Positions 9,381 through 18,701 of a stretch of 44,658 bases of DNA are shown here, piece after piece. A model generated the notes under the pieces. It was given only the letters and a program-made list of their open reading frames with translations. It was not told the DNA's origin and did not search any database. Both the position numbers and the translations under genes were made by a program. Location of the stretch: the NCBI GenBank assembly GCA_019240115.1, contig JAFAYV010000036.1, positions 1 through 44,658 on the forward strand, written 5' to 3'. How positions within the stretch are numbered: position 1 is the stretch's first letter; every line of letters begins with the position of its first letter. The stretch comes from Solirubrobacterales bacterium (lineage in GTDB: Bacteria; Actinomycetota; Thermoleophilia; Solirubrobacterales; Solirubrobacteraceae).

Positions 9381-9408
9381 ACAAAAGCCCCCGATCGCTC
9401 GGAGGCTT
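9381..9408 (-). terminator. terminator of tRNA-fMet
   Basis: AAGCCCCCGA (9385-9394) pairs with TCGGAGGCTT (9399-9408) with one mismatch and a TCGC loop. On the minus strand the stem is followed by TTTTGTTTGG. It starts about 20 nt after the tRNA 3' end. Confidence 0.8.
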
Positions 9409-9429
9409 CAAACCGCCCTGCTATTCGAG

Positions 9430-9503
<74 letters not shown>

Positions 9504-9745
9504 GCGGACGTTCAGTAATAGCACAGCGGGAATGCCGCAGTCCACCTGCGGCCTTGTGCGCCTCTCGACCCTCTGCGCAGGCGATCGCCCCTGGCGTGGA
9601 CGAGTGCCAGCACCACGCCCCCAGGAAAACCGCACCCGCGGGATCTGGCCCACGATCGCGCCGGCGATCATCCCGCCTCGCCGCCGCTGGCGACGGAGAC
9701 CGGGAGACCTTCCGGGCGCGCGACGAGATCGCGACGCCCGAAGGC

Positions 9746-10159
9746 TTACAGGACGGCCGAGGACCAGAGCAGCGCCGAGAGGATCACGGTCACGCCGGCG
9801 ATGACGAGGCCGACGATCCAGCCCTGGGTCTTGCTCGAGGTCATGATCGCGCCGATCGCAACGCCGATCGCCACGATGCCGAAGGTGGAGATCACGCGGA
9901 CGAGCAGGCGCTCGAGCGCGGAGCGCTGCCGGGTCCGCGTCGGGAGCATGCCCTGGGCGTAGGTGTGCTCGGGCTCCGGCGACCGGTCGGGCTCGCGCGC
10001 CTCGGACTCCGGCCCGGGCTCGAGCGGCCGCTCGGCCGGCAGGTTGCGCTCCTCGGCCGGTCCCTCGAAGCCAGCCGCCCCCCGGGCCCCCGGCGCGGGA
10101 TCCGAGACATCGGGCTCGCGCGGCGCCACCAGCGGGTCGTCGTCGCGCTCCGGGCTCAT
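9746..10159 (-). CDS. hypothetical membrane protein
   Basis: A 137-aa protein I do not recognise. Residues 1-75 are charged and rich in Pro, Glu and Asp, likely disordered and cytoplasmic. Two hydrophobic helices follow at about 88-107 (TFGIVAIGVAIGAIM) and 113-133 (GWIVGLVIAGVTVILSALL). The layout of a soluble acidic tail with a helical hairpin occurs in small actinobacterial membrane proteins of unknown function. The ATG at 10159 is divergent from the kynureninase gene 52 bp away. Confidence 0.6.
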   Translation of the reverse strand: MSPERDDDPLVAPREPDVSDPAPGARGAAGFEGPAEERNLPAERPLEPGPESEAREPDRSPEPEHTYAQGMLPTRTRQRSALERLLVRVISTFGIVAIGVAIGAIMTSSKTQGWIVGLVIAGVTVILSALLWSSAVL

Positions 10160-10211
10160 TCAGAGGTATGTATCACCGCTGCGCACGCGGGGCAAACTTA
10201 TCCGAATCCGC

Positions 10212-11531
10212 ATGGCCGACCCCCCTGACCTTCCCGACCCTCCCGACCTTCGCGACCTCGCCGCCCCCGCCGAGCTCCCCGCCTCCGCCGGCCTCCCCTC
10301 CCCCGCCGAGCTCGACGCCGCCGATCCGCTCCGTGCCTTCCAGGACCGCTTTCGCCCCCTGCCGCCCGGACTCATCAACCTCGACGGCAACTCGCTCGGC
10401 CAGCTGCCGGCGGACACGCCCGTCCGGATCGCGCACCTGCTCGAGCGCGAGTGGGGCGAGCGGCTCATCCGGGCCTGGGAGGAGCGCTGGACCGAGCTGC
10501 CGCTCCAGGTCGGCGACCGGCTCGGGGAGCATCTCCTCGGCGCCGCCCCCCGCACCACGGTGATCGCCGACTCGACGACGGTCTGCTTCTACAAGCTGGC
10601 GGCCGCGGCCCTCCAAGTCCGCCCCGACCGCCCCGAGATCATCACCGACTCAAGCAACTTCCCCACCGACCGCTACGTCCTCGAGGGCCTGGCGGCCGCG
10701 CACGGACGCCGCATCACCTGGATCGAACCCGACCCGCAGGCCGGTCCGACCCCCGATCAGGTCGCCGACGTGATCTCCGACCGGACCGCTCTGGTCACCC
10801 TCTCGCACGTCGACTATCGCTCCGCGCACATCGCCGACCTCGAGCGCATCACCGCCACCGCCCACGACGCCGGCGCGCTCGTGCTCTGGGACCTCAGCCA
10901 CAGCGCGGGCGCGCTTCCCGTCGGCCTCGACGATCACCACGTCGACCTCGCCGTCGGCTGCACGTACAAGTACCTCAACGGCGGTCCCGGCGCGCCCGCC
11001 TTCCTCTACGTCCGCGAGGCGCTGCAGGCCGGGCTCCGCCAGCCCATCTGGGGCTGGTGGGGCCGGCGCGACCGGTTCGGGATGGCCGCCGGCTACGACG
11101 CCGCCCCCGGTCTGACCGGGATGCTCTCGGGGACGCCGCCGGTGCTCGGGCTCACGGCGTCCGCCGCCGGGATCGACCTCAGCATCGAGGCCGGCATCGA
11201 TGCCATCCGCGCGAAGTCCACGCGCCTGACCGAGTACGCGATCGCGCTCACCGACGCGCGCCTCGCGTCCCACGGCGTCGACGTCGGATCGCCCCGCGAC
11301 CCCGACCGCCGCGGCTCCCACGTCGCGCTCGTCCATCCGCGCGCCCGTGACCTCGCCCGACAGCTGATCGACCGCGAAGTGCTCGTCGACTTCCGCGAGC
11401 CCGACGTCATCCGGCTCGGCCTCTCCCCGCTGACGACGAGCTTCACGCACGTCCACGACGCCCTCGAGCGCCTGCACGACATCCTCACGGGGACCCACGG
11501 CCCGTCCTCCACCATCGCGCCGGCGCCGTGA
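10212..11531 (+). CDS. kynU: kynureninase
   Basis: A 439-aa PLP-dependent enzyme of aminotransferase fold type I that splits kynurenine into anthranilate and alanine in tryptophan degradation. Family signs are LINLDGNSLG (residues 54-63), VLWDLSHSAGALP with the cofactor-binding Asp227, and CTYKYLNGGPGAPAF with the Schiff-base Lys253, then WGWWGRRDRF. The first 35 residues are a Pro/Asp/Ala-rich extension with repeats (DPPDLPDPPDLRD) not seen in the family; translation could begin later, but no other ATG or GTG fits. No ribosome site precedes the ATG. No dioxygenase or formamidase of the pathway is adjacent. Confidence 0.88.
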   Translation: MADPPDLPDPPDLRDLAAPAELPASAGLPSPAELDAADPLRAFQDRFRPLPPGLINLDGNSLGQLPADTPVRIAHLLEREWGERLIRAWEERWTELPLQVGDRLGEHLLGAAPRTTVIADSTTVCFYKLAAAALQVRPDRPEIITDSSNFPTDRYVLEGLAAAHGRRITWIEPDPQAGPTPDQVADVISDRTALVTLSHVDYRSAHIADLERITATAHDAGALVLWDLSHSAGALPVGLDDHHVDLAVGCTYKYLNGGPGAPAFLYVREALQAGLRQPIWGWWGRRDRFGMAAGYDAAPGLTGMLSGTPPVLGLTASAAGIDLSIEAGIDAIRAKSTRLTEYAIALTDARLASHGVDVGSPRDPDRRGSHVALVHPRARDLARQLIDREVLVDFREPDVIRLGLSPLTTSFTHVHDALERLHDILTGTHGPSSTIAPAP

Positions 11532-11570
11532 CGACCACCCCGGAGGCGATCAAAGGCCTTCCCGATACCC

Positions 11571-11604
11571 CCCGCTGCGCGGGAGCGCGAAGCGTCCACG
11601 CGCT
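11571..11604. terminator. hairpins between convergent kynU and VOC genes
   Basis: CCCGC-TGC-GCGGG (11571-11583) and AGCGCG / CGCGCT just after it fill the gap between the two stop codons. They are likely terminators working in both directions. Confidence 0.45.
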
Positions 11605-12579
11605 CTAGCCCACCACCCGCTCCTCGGTCTCGATCGGCTCGAGCTCGCCGATCTCGGCGCGGCGGTGCTCCCAGTGCGGCGGGATGCACATGTGCGTGCC
11701 GAGCTCGTCGGCGCTCTCGTCGGTGAGCAGGCCCCTCTCGGTCGCGTAGCAGAGCTCGACGAGCAGGCCGCTCGGGCTGCGGCAGTACATCGAGAAGAAG
11801 TAACCGCGGTCCTTGGCCTCCGAGATGTCGGTGTAGCCGAGGCCGACGAGATGGTCCTTGACCACCTGCTGATTGTCGGCGGAGTCGACGTCGAAGGCGT
11901 GGTGGTGGATCGTGCCCTCGCCGAAGCACCAGGTCCCCTGGGGCAGGTCGGGCTCCTCGACGAACTCGAGGATGCGGCCGTGGCCCTCGTCGTCGCCGAT
12001 CCGGAACTGGTGATGGGCGCCCTCGGATCCGAGCTCGGTGGCGTTCATGCCGTCGATCAGGAACGCGACCATGGGCTCGAGGTCGCGAACCGAGGTCGTC
12101 GTGCCGTGGGCGCCGCGGATGCCGTGCTCGGCGCTGACGGGGCCGTCGTAGGGCGCGCGGGAGTCGGGCTCGGGCTCGCCGACGAGCGTGAACTCGATCC
12201 CGCAGGGGTGGCGGAAGCGCAGCCGCTCGGTGCCGAACAGCTCGGCGCGCTCGTGCTCGACGCCGAACTCCGCGAAGCGGTCAGACCAGAAGCCGATGGC
12301 GTCGGCGGGGATCGAGAGGTCGATCGACTTGGCCTGGTTGGTGCCCCGCTTGCCCATCCAGCCCGCCTGGCGATAGGGGAAGGCGGTCAGCAGCGTGCTG
12401 GCATCGCCCATCCCGTTGCCGTAGTACAGGTGGTAGATGGGGATCTCGCCGTCGAACAGCACCGTCTTCTTGACGCTGCGCAGGCCGAGCAGGCGGACGT
12501 GGAAGTCGTAGTCCTCCTGCGCGCCTCCGACGCAGAAGGTGAGGTGATGCGTGCCGCGCACGCGCCCGGGGTTGGCCAT
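11605..12579 (-). CDS. VOC-family ring-cleaving dioxygenase
   Basis: A 324-aa protein with two vicinal-oxygen-chelate domains, like the PcpA/MhqO group that opens hydroquinone-type rings. The metal triad is visible: His in GTHHLTFCVGG near residue 12, His in GTIHHHAFDVDS and Glu in GLLVELCYATE. Other conserved text includes YYGNGMGDASTLLTAFPY and GIRGAHGTTTSVRD. The real substrate cannot be read from sequence; glyoxalase-like activity is less likely given the length. The ATG at 12579 has AGGAGAG upstream. The deacetylase gene begins on the same strand further up, with a 52-bp gap, so the two may be one transcript. Confidence 0.82.
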   Translation of the reverse strand: MANPGRVRGTHHLTFCVGGAQEDYDFHVRLLGLRSVKKTVLFDGEIPIYHLYYGNGMGDASTLLTAFPYRQAGWMGKRGTNQAKSIDLSIPADAIGFWSDRFAEFGVEHERAELFGTERLRFRHPCGIEFTLVGEPEPDSRAPYDGPVSAEHGIRGAHGTTTSVRDLEPMVAFLIDGMNATELGSEGAHHQFRIGDDEGHGRILEFVEEPDLPQGTWCFGEGTIHHHAFDVDSADNQQVVKDHLVGLGYTDISEAKDRGYFFSMYCRSPSGLLVELCYATERGLLTDESADELGTHMCIPPHWEHRRAEIGELEPIETEERVVG

Positions 12580-12631
12580 GGGTCTCTCCTGTCGTTTACG
12601 GTCGCCGGCTGACCGGCTGACCGGCGGCCGG

Positions 12632-13360
12632 TCACGGCGGCGCGTGCCTCTGCGAGCCGCCGATCGTAGCCAGCAGCTCGCGCACCTGCGCGAACCACGC
12701 GGGGTCGAGCATGAGGAACGGGTGCAGGACGACGACGTCGCGCTCGTCGCCCGACCGGCGCCGCGCGAGGCGCCGGGCGAAACGCTCGGCGGCCTGCGCG
12801 GGGGCCAGCGGCTGCGCCGGATCGCCCCGCTCGCGGCGCAGGTCGGCGAACAGCGCCATCAGGTGATAGGCGTCCACGAGGTCCCAGTCAAAGGCACGGC
12901 GGACGAGCTCGGGATGACCCGCGACCGCCCGCTCCGGCGACCACCACGTGTAGCCGAGCTCGACGAGCAGGTCCGCGGTCGCGCCGGTCGCCGCGCCGCC
13001 GGGCGGTCGAAAGCCCCGGGCAGGTAGGCCGAGCGTCGCGAACGCCTCGGTCGCCCGCGTCAGCAGCTCGCGCTCGCGCTCGGCGCTCAGCTCGCCCCAC
13101 GGCTCGTGGCGCCAGCCGTGGACGCCGAGCTCGTGACCGCGGGCGGCAATCTCGTGCAGCGCGTCGGGATACATCTCGCAGTTGATCGCCTCGACGAAGA
13201 AGGTGGCGGTCAGCTCGCGGCGCGCGAGCTCTGAGAGCAGGGGCGGCAGCACCTCGGTGACCGAGGGATGCCGGCCGACCGGCTCGCCCTGCGGCCACGT
13301 GCCCCGCTCCAGCTCGGACGCCTCGCCGAGGTTGTCGAAGGTCAGCAGGACCCGGGGCAC
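12632..13360 (-). CDS. polysaccharide deacetylase-like (NodB fold)
   Basis: A protein of 242 aa of carbohydrate esterase family 4. The first motif is RVLLTFDNLGEAS (catalytic/metal Asp, but with one Asp where TFDD is usual). The metal His pair is in HGWRHEPWGE and the Arg motif is GFRPPGGAATG. No signal peptide is visible, so it may act inside the cell on a small substrate instead of cell-wall sugar. I chose the GTG at 13360, just before the first strand, with GGGGGAG upstream; a GTG at 13393 adds 11 residues. It is divergent from the dehydrogenase gene. Confidence 0.75.
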   Translation of the reverse strand: MPRVLLTFDNLGEASELERGTWPQGEPVGRHPSVTEVLPPLLSELARRELTATFFVEAINCEMYPDALHEIAARGHELGVHGWRHEPWGELSAERERELLTRATEAFATLGLPARGFRPPGGAATGATADLLVELGYTWWSPERAVAGHPELVRRAFDWDLVDAYHLMALFADLRRERGDPAQPLAPAQAAERFARRLARRRSGDERDVVVLHPFLMLDPAWFAQVRELLATIGGSQRHAPP

Positions 13361-13407
13361 GGGCCCGACCGTACTCCCCCGGCCGACCGCCACGCCGCCG
13401 CAGCCGC

Positions 13408-13413
13408 GACAAT
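13408..13413 (+). promoter_or_regulatory. -10 element of a leaderless gene
   Basis: GACAAT lies six bases before the GTG at 13420, so transcription would begin at or next to the start codon. No Shine-Dalgarno sequence is present. Confidence 0.45.
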
Positions 13414-13419
13414 CCGACC

Positions 13420-14343
13420 GTGGCCCGCTGCTTCGTCACCCGTCAGCTGCCCGGCACCGCGCTCGACCGCCTCGCCGAGGTTCACGAGGTCGACGTCTGG
13501 CCCGAGCGCCTGCCGCCCGATCCCGACGAGCTGCGCCGGCGCACCGCCGGCGCTCGAGGCCTGCTCTCGATGGTCACCGACCGGATCGACGGCGAGCTGT
13601 TCGACGGCGCGCCCGAGCTCGAGGCGGTCGCCAACTGCGCCGTGGGCTACGACAACATCGACGTCGAGGCGGCCCGCGAGCACGGGGTCGCGGTCGGCAA
13701 CACGCCCGGCGTGCTGACCGGCGCCACCGCGGACCTCACCTTCGCGCTGCTGCTGTCGGCGGCGCGGCGCCTGCCCCAGTCGGCGGCGTCGGTGCTCGAG
13801 GGCGACTGGGTGACGTGGGAGCCGGGGGCGCATCTCGGCTACGACGTGCACGGGGCGACGCTCGGGATCGTCGGCCGGGGCCGGATCGGCGAGGCGGTGG
13901 CACGCCGGGCGACGGGCTTTGACATGGAGGTGCTCGTGCACTCGCGCAGCTGCGGCGTCTCGCTCGACGAGCTGCTCGAGCGCTCGGACTTCGTCTCGCT
14001 GCACTGCCCGCTGACGCCCGAGACGCGACATCTGATCGACGCCGGGGCGCTGGCACGGATGAAGCCGACCGCGATCCTCGTCAACACCGCGCGGGGGCCG
14101 ATCGTCGACCCGGTCGCGCTCGGCCGGGCGCTGCACGAGGGCACGATCGCCGGCGCGGCGCTCGACGTCACCGACCCCGAGCCGCTCCCCGCCGACGATC
14201 CGCTGCTGAGCGCGCCCAACCTCCTCGTGGTGCCGCACATCGGCTCGGCCAGCCACGCGGCGCGCGAGAAGATGGCCGAGCTATCGGTCGACAACCTGCT
14301 CGCCGCGCTCGCCGGCGAGCCGATGCCCCACGCCGTCACCTGA
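13420..14343 (+). CDS. D-2-hydroxyacid dehydrogenase (glyoxylate reductase-like)
   Basis: A 307-aa NAD(P)-dependent dehydrogenase that would reduce a 2-keto acid such as glyoxylate or hydroxypyruvate. The dinucleotide motif is GIVGRGRIGEAVARRA (GxGxxG), and the catalytic trio is Arg in VNTARGPIVD, Glu in TDPEPLPADDP and His in VPHIGSAS. The segment between the second strand (VLVHSRS) and SLDELLERSDFVSLHCPLT is about ten residues shorter than in most relatives. The start is a GTG with a -10 hexamer directly before it. The next gene begins three bases after its TGA, so the two form an operon. Confidence 0.87.
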   Translation: MARCFVTRQLPGTALDRLAEVHEVDVWPERLPPDPDELRRRTAGARGLLSMVTDRIDGELFDGAPELEAVANCAVGYDNIDVEAAREHGVAVGNTPGVLTGATADLTFALLLSAARRLPQSAASVLEGDWVTWEPGAHLGYDVHGATLGIVGRGRIGEAVARRATGFDMEVLVHSRSCGVSLDELLERSDFVSLHCPLTPETRHLIDAGALARMKPTAILVNTARGPIVDPVALGRALHEGTIAGAALDVTDPEPLPADDPLLSAPNLLVVPHIGSASHAAREKMAELSVDNLLAALAGEPMPHAVT

Positions 14344-14346
14344 GTC

Positions 14347-15285
14347 ATGGCCGTCAACGTCGCCGTCGTCGACATCGGCTCGAACTCGACCCGGCTGCTG
14401 ATCGCGCGCCGCGACGGCGGGCGGATCGAGGAGCTCGAGCGGCGCACGAACGTGACCCGGCTCGGCGCCGGCGTCGACGCCGACGGGCGGCTGAGCGACG
14501 CGGCCATGCAGCGGGTCGACGACACGCTGGACGGGTACGCCGAGCTGATCGGCGCCCACGAGTGCTCGGCGGCGGTGGCGGTCCTGACCAGCGCGGTCCG
14601 CGACGCGGCGAACGGCCGGGAGTTCGCCGAGCGCGTCGGCGAGCGCTACGGCCTGAGGCCCCACGTCCTCAGCGGAGACCAAGAGGCCGAGCTGACGTTT
14701 CTCGGCGCCACGAGCGAACGCGACCGCGACGACCCCACCGTCATCCTCGTGCTCGACATCGGCGGGGGCTCGACCGAGATCGTCATCGGGACCGGCCACC
14801 GGGCCGACTTCCACGTCTCCACCCAGGCGGGCGTGGTGCGCCAGACCGAGCGCCATCTGCACTCCGATCCCCCCGGTGGCGCCGAGCTTGACCGGCTCGA
14901 GCAGGACGTGCGCGCGATCGTCGGCGCCGCGGTGCCCCAGGCGCGCCGGCGCGACGTCGGGCGCGGCATCGCGGTCGCCGGCACCGCGACATCGCTGGCG
15001 GCGATCGCCCAGCGGCTCGAGCCCTACGACCCGGCCCGGGTGCACGGCTACGAGCTCGACGCCGGGGAGGTCGACCGGATGCTCGGCGAGCTGGCGGCGC
15101 TGCCGGTGGCGCGCCGCCGCGAGGTGCCCGGGCTGCATCCCGACCGCGCGCCGACGATCGTCGCCGGCGCGGCGATCCTGCGCGAGGCGCTGGCGATGTT
15201 CGGGCTGGCGCGGATCGAGGTGTCAGAGCACGACATCCTGCGCGGCGCGGTCCTCGGCTTGGTGGACGACGCTCCGGGCGCCTGA
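14347..15285 (+). CDS. ppx: exopolyphosphatase / pppGpp phosphohydrolase family
   Basis: A 312-aa protein of the Ppx/GppA family (actin-like ATPase fold) that hydrolyses polyphosphate or pppGpp. Phosphate-1 loop: VVDIGSNSTRLLIA (residues 7-20). Phosphate-2 loop: VLDIGGGSTEIVIG near 137. Conserved GDQEAELTFLGA and AGTATSLAAIAQRL follow. It is the short two-domain form, as in mycobacterial Ppx1/Ppx2. The two activities cannot be separated by sequence alone. It is three bases downstream of the dehydrogenase gene. In mycobacteria a ppx lies just after eno and the ftsB-like gene; here it is about 15 kb away. Confidence 0.85.
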   Translation: MAVNVAVVDIGSNSTRLLIARRDGGRIEELERRTNVTRLGAGVDADGRLSDAAMQRVDDTLDGYAELIGAHECSAAVAVLTSAVRDAANGREFAERVGERYGLRPHVLSGDQEAELTFLGATSERDRDDPTVILVLDIGGGSTEIVIGTGHRADFHVSTQAGVVRQTERHLHSDPPGGAELDRLEQDVRAIVGAAVPQARRRDVGRGIAVAGTATSLAAIAQRLEPYDPARVHGYELDAGEVDRMLGELAALPVARRREVPGLHPDRAPTIVAGAAILREALAMFGLARIEVSEHDILRGAVLGLVDDAPGA

Positions 15286-15324
15286 GCGACCGCCGGCGCG
15301 CCGCCGCGGGGAGATCGCGGGCGC

Positions 15325-16983
15325 TCAGGCGAGCCGCGACCGGCGCGGGTAGACGACCTCGGGATCGGTGAGGACGTTGATAAGCGCCGGGGCCCCCGCA
15401 GCGAACGCCCGCTCCAGCGCGGGCCCCAGCTGGTTCGGCTCGCGCACGAGCTCTCCCGCGCAGCCGAGCGCCTCGGCGAGCCGGTCGTAGCGAGTCTCGG
15501 GCTGCAGGTCGGCGGCCACCGACCAGCCGTAGCGGCGCTCCATCGGATGCTTCTCCAGCGCCCAGATGCCGTTGTTGGCCATCACCGCCACGACCGCGAC
15601 ACCATGCCGGACGAGCGTGTCGAGCTCGATCGCCGAGAACCCGAACGCGCCGTCGCCGAGCAGCAGCACGACTTGGCGGTCGGGATGGGCGAGCTTGGCG
15701 CCGAGCGCGTAGCCGAGGCCGGAGCCGAGGCAGCCGTAGGGGCCGGGGTCGACCCAGCAGCCCGGCTCGTAGCTGTCCACGACGCGCCCCGCGAAGGAGA
15801 CGAAGTCGCCGCCGTCGCCGATGACGATCGCGTCGCGGTCCAGCCGCCGGCGCAGCTCGCCGTAGATCCGCATCGGATGCAGCGGCGCGCGATCGTCTGC
15901 GAGCTCGGCCGCCTCGCCGGCGCGGCGCTCCTCGTCAAGTGCGCGCAGCGACGCCAGCCAGCCCTCGCGATCCCCGACACGCCCACCCGCCGCGGCGTCA
16001 GCGAGCGCCTCAAGCGTCGCCGGCAGCGCCCCGTAGAGCTCGGCGGCGAGCGCGCGCGTCGATGCGCGCTGCGCGGGCGCGACGTCGATCGCGATCACCT
16101 GGGCGTCGTCGGCGAACACGCCGCCGAAGCCGAGCCGGAAGTCGAGCGGGACGCCGATGACGAGCGCCACGTCGGCTTGGCCGAGCCCCTCCGCGCGCGC
16201 CCGGGCGACCGAGAGCTCGTGGTCGGCGGGCACGCAGCCGCGGCCGAGGCCGTTCAGGAACACGGGGATGCGCAGCCTCTCGGCGAGCGCCAGCAGCTCG
16301 CGTTCGCCGTGGCCCCAGTACAGGCCGGTGCCGGCCATGATCACGGGCCGCTCGGCGTCGCGGAGCATGGCGGCGGCGCGGTCGATCGCGGCGGCGTCGG
16401 CGCCCGCGCCCCGCCACGGCTCGGGCAGCGCGCCCGGCGGCGGCGCCTCGGGGATCGCGCTGAACGCCGCGTCGAGCGCGACGTCGAGGAACGCCGGGCC
16501 GGTGCGCGGGGTCAGCGCGGCGTCCATGGCGCGCTGCAGCAGCTCCGGGATCTGGCCCGCCTCGGTGGCCGAGGCGGCGAAGCGGGCGAGCGGGGAGACG
16601 AAGGCCACGTGGTCGACCTCCTGCAGCGCGCCCTGGCCCCATTGAGCCTGCGGGGCGCGCCCGCCGAGCACGAGCATCGGCGAGTCGTTCGAGCTCGCCG
16701 CGGCGATCGCGCTCATCCCGTTGGTGACGCCGGGCCCCGCGGTCAGGGCGCAGACGCCGGGCGTGCGCGTGACCTTCGCCCAGCCCTCGGCGGCGAACGC
16801 CGCCGACTGCTCGTGGCGGACGTCGACGACGTCGATCCCCTCGGCACGGCAGCCGTCGTAGATCGAGAACAGGTGTCCGCCGGACAGCGTGAAGAGCTTC
16901 GTCACCCCCCAGGCGCGCAGTGCGCGGGCGACAAGCCGACCGCCGTGCAGCTCGCCGGTCGCGGTGTCCGTCGTGGCCGCCAT
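15325..16983 (-). CDS. thiamine-diphosphate enzyme, acetolactate synthase-like
   Basis: A 552-aa protein with the three domains of the ThDP decarboxylase/carboligase family. The catalytic Glu is at residue 58 in [17 protein letters not shown]. The N-domain continues with [17 protein letters not shown]. The cofactor motif is [15 protein letters not shown] through VMANNGIW in the C-domain. Overall it is closest in style to ILV-type or oxalyl-CoA decarboxylase-like members, not to the biosynthetic IlvB with its small subunit, and no ilvN is nearby. The reaction is therefore open. The ATG at 16983 lacks a ribosome site. It runs opposite to the ppx operon. Confidence 0.83.
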   Translation of the reverse strand: MAATTDTATGELHGGRLVARALRAWGVTKLFTLSGGHLFSIYDGCRAEGIDVVDVRHEQSAAFAAEGWAKVTRTPGVCALTAGPGVTNGMSAIAAASSNDSPMLVLGGRAPQAQWGQGALQEVDHVAFVSPLARFAASATEAGQIPELLQRAMDAALTPRTGPAFLDVALDAAFSAIPEAPPPGALPEPWRGAGADAAAIDRAAAMLRDAERPVIMAGTGLYWGHGERELLALAERLRIPVFLNGLGRGCVPADHELSVARARAEGLGQADVALVIGVPLDFRLGFGGVFADDAQVIAIDVAPAQRASTRALAAELYGALPATLEALADAAAGGRVGDREGWLASLRALDEERRAGEAAELADDRAPLHPMRIYGELRRRLDRDAIVIGDGGDFVSFAGRVVDSYEPGCWVDPGPYGCLGSGLGYALGAKLAHPDRQVVLLLGDGAFGFSAIELDTLVRHGVAVVAVMANNGIWALEKHPMERRYGWSVAADLQPETRYDRLAEALGCAGELVREPNQLGPALERAFAAGAPALINVLTDPEVVYPRRSRLA

Positions 16984-17004
16984 CGCGCCGCGGACGCTAC
17001 ACCA

Positions 17005-17826
17005 CTACTCCTCCGGCGCCGGCGGGCGAAGGCGCAGCGCGTTGACGATGGCGCCGCCGAGGATAATGATCGCCAGCACGTAGAACCAGCCGAGCATGAT
17101 CACGATGAACACGATCGTCGTGCCGAAGCGGGCGATCGTCGAGATGTGGGTGAGGTAGACCGGGAAGCCGTAGTCGACGACGCCGATCGCCAGCGTGGCG
17201 CCGAGGGCGCCCGGCCAGACCGCGCGCCACGGCATCGCGCGGTTGGGCACGCGCGCGTAGATGATCGCCAGACAGCCGAACAGGAGCGCGAGGCCGAAGG
17301 CGAGCGAGCCCACGTAGACGAGCACGGTCACGCGCGCGAGGTCGAGCGGCAGGTCGTCGACCCCGCCGCGCAGGATGCTCTGGGCGGTGGGCACGGCGAC
17401 GGTGGCGACCATGAACACGAGCACCACGAGGACCATCGAGAGGGCGAAGCGCTTCTGGCGCAGCCACGAGCGCGACTGGCCGCCGTAGATCCGCGAGAAC
17501 GCGGTGTCAAGCGCGCCCCAGAACGATGCGCCGAGGTAGAGGCTGGCCACGAGCGCGAGGATCCCCGTCCCGGTGGTCGAGTGGCGGATCTCTGACAGCA
17601 GCTGGTTCAGGGTGTTCTCGGCGCTGCCGGGGAACACCTCGCGCAGGTCGGCGAGGACGCTCGTCTCGATCGCGTTGCTCGCCAGGACCTGTCCGGCGAC
17701 GAAGAGGCCGAGCAGGGCGATCGGGACGATGCCGAGCAGCATGTTGTAGGCGACCATCGACGACAGCCCGGTGATGTTGGCCTCCCAGGCGACGCGCCAG
17801 AACCGGCGCACGGGCCGGGGGACCAT
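17005..17826 (-). CDS. YihY/BrkB-family inner-membrane protein
   Basis: A protein of 273 aa with six predicted membrane helices, of the YihY/virulence factor BrkB family. Conserved stretches are SSMVAYNMLLGIVPIALLG, the segment LYLGASFWGALDTAFSRIYG, and the last two helices with ARFGTTIVFIVIMLGWFYVL and ILGGAIVNA. A helix-poor periplasmic loop (residues 55-90) lies between helices 1 and 2. The family is old and widespread but its transport substrate is not settled. I took the ATG at 17826; a TTG at 17838 adds four residues. The neighbouring ThDP gene starts 22 bp after its stop. Confidence 0.87.
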   Translation of the reverse strand: MVPRPVRRFWRVAWEANITGLSSMVAYNMLLGIVPIALLGLFVAGQVLASNAIETSVLADLREVFPGSAENTLNQLLSEIRHSTTGTGILALVASLYLGASFWGALDTAFSRIYGGQSRSWLRQKRFALSMVLVVLVFMVATVAVPTAQSILRGGVDDLPLDLARVTVLVYVGSLAFGLALLFGCLAIIYARVPNRAMPWRAVWPGALGATLAIGVVDYGFPVYLTHISTIARFGTTIVFIVIMLGWFYVLAIIILGGAIVNALRLRPPAPEE

Positions 17827-17910
17827 GCGTCTGATCAATCCGACACCGCGGCTGTCATCGAGCGACAGTCTGTCAGCGGCGCCGGAACCCCCGCTGCGGC
17901 GGGTCCTGGC

Positions 17911-18549
17911 TCAGCCCACGGGAGCCAGCGGCGAGCGGAAGCGCCGCCCCGGCGGATGCGGCGCGGCGGTGGAGGCCAGCGCGACGTCGCCGCTGAACCA
18001 GCGACCTTCGAGATACACCGCCGGCAGCTCGCCGAGTCCCTCGGCGCGGAGCGTCGCGGCGGCCTCGACGAGCTGCTCGTCGCGCCAGGACTCCCCGGAC
18101 GCCTCCAGGCACGCGTCGAGCGGGATCCCCGCCGCGGCGGCGGCCTCGGCCAGCGTCTCGGGATTGTCGAGGTCGAACCCCCCGCAGAAGGCGAGCCGGC
18201 CCGCAGCCAGCGCGAAGCGCACCCCGGCCCCGATCTCGCAGGCGTACGCGGCCGCGCGCAGCGCGCACGGCGTCCGTTCCGGGAAGCGCTCGGGCCAGAC
18301 GAGCGGAAGGCGCAGCGCCTGCGCGCGCATCTCGCAGCGAGCGCGCAGGGTCGGCTCGTCGACGACCGGACCCGACGGCGCGGTGCTGTCGACGGCGACC
18401 CACTCGACGTCGCCGATCAGCCGCTCGACCTGCTCGGCCGCGAGGTACGAGCGCGGGCACGAGACGTCGAAGTAGAAGGAGGGCGCGCGGCGCGGCGGAG
18501 CCGTCGGCCGGCGCGACATCCGGGAGGCGAGGTCGATCAGCTCACCCAT
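17911..18549 (-). CDS. DsbA-family thioredoxin-fold protein
   Basis: A 212-aa protein with a DsbA-like fold. The first strand and active-site turn read SFYFDVSCPRSYLAAEQVERL (Cys31-Pro-Arg-Ser). The second cysteine of a CxxC pair is replaced by Ser, as in 2-hydroxychromene-2-carboxylate isomerases and other cytosolic relatives, so a glutathione/thiol-dependent isomerase or transferase is more likely than an oxidoreductase. The conserved cis-proline loop is ELPAVYLEGRW near the C-terminus. No signal peptide is present. AGGAG lies five bases before the ATG at 18549. It is divergent from an HxlR regulator, which often controls its neighbour. Confidence 0.75.
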   Translation of the reverse strand: MGELIDLASRMSRRPTAPPRRAPSFYFDVSCPRSYLAAEQVERLIGDVEWVAVDSTAPSGPVVDEPTLRARCEMRAQALRLPLVWPERFPERTPCALRAAAYACEIGAGVRFALAAGRLAFCGGFDLDNPETLAEAAAAAGIPLDACLEASGESWRDEQLVEAAATLRAEGLGELPAVYLEGRWFSGDVALASTAAPHPPGRRFRSPLAPVG

Positions 18550-18661
18550 CAGACTCCTATACGTGTCGAGTACAAAGGCGGATCACAGCTTTCTCGATCC
18601 CCTGCAACGACCTAGCGGACCGAAACTGACGCAAACGGATGGAAGATTTCCATAGTTGCGT

Positions 18662-18667
18662 TATGCT
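18662..18667 (+). promoter_or_regulatory. -10 element of the HxlR-type gene
   Basis: TATGCT precedes the GTG at 18702 by 34 nt and supports that start over an ATG at 18663 that overlaps the hexamer. No clear -35 is visible. Confidence 0.4.
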
Positions 18668-18701
18668 GGTTCGCGGTAAGTGCATCAACGGACGGATCGG
18701 A

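Noticed and set aside
10212-13360. kynurenine or aromatic degradation cluster (kynU, VOC dioxygenase, deacetylase)
   Set aside because: kynU is convergent to the other two, and no tryptophan dioxygenase, formamidase or anthranilate gene is present. Neighbourhood alone does not support a pathway.
15547-17595. 682-codon open frame opposite the ThDP enzyme and YihY genes
   Set aside because: Low-complexity Arg/Asp/Val text typical of antisense frames in GC-rich DNA, no ribosome site, two clear genes on the other strand.
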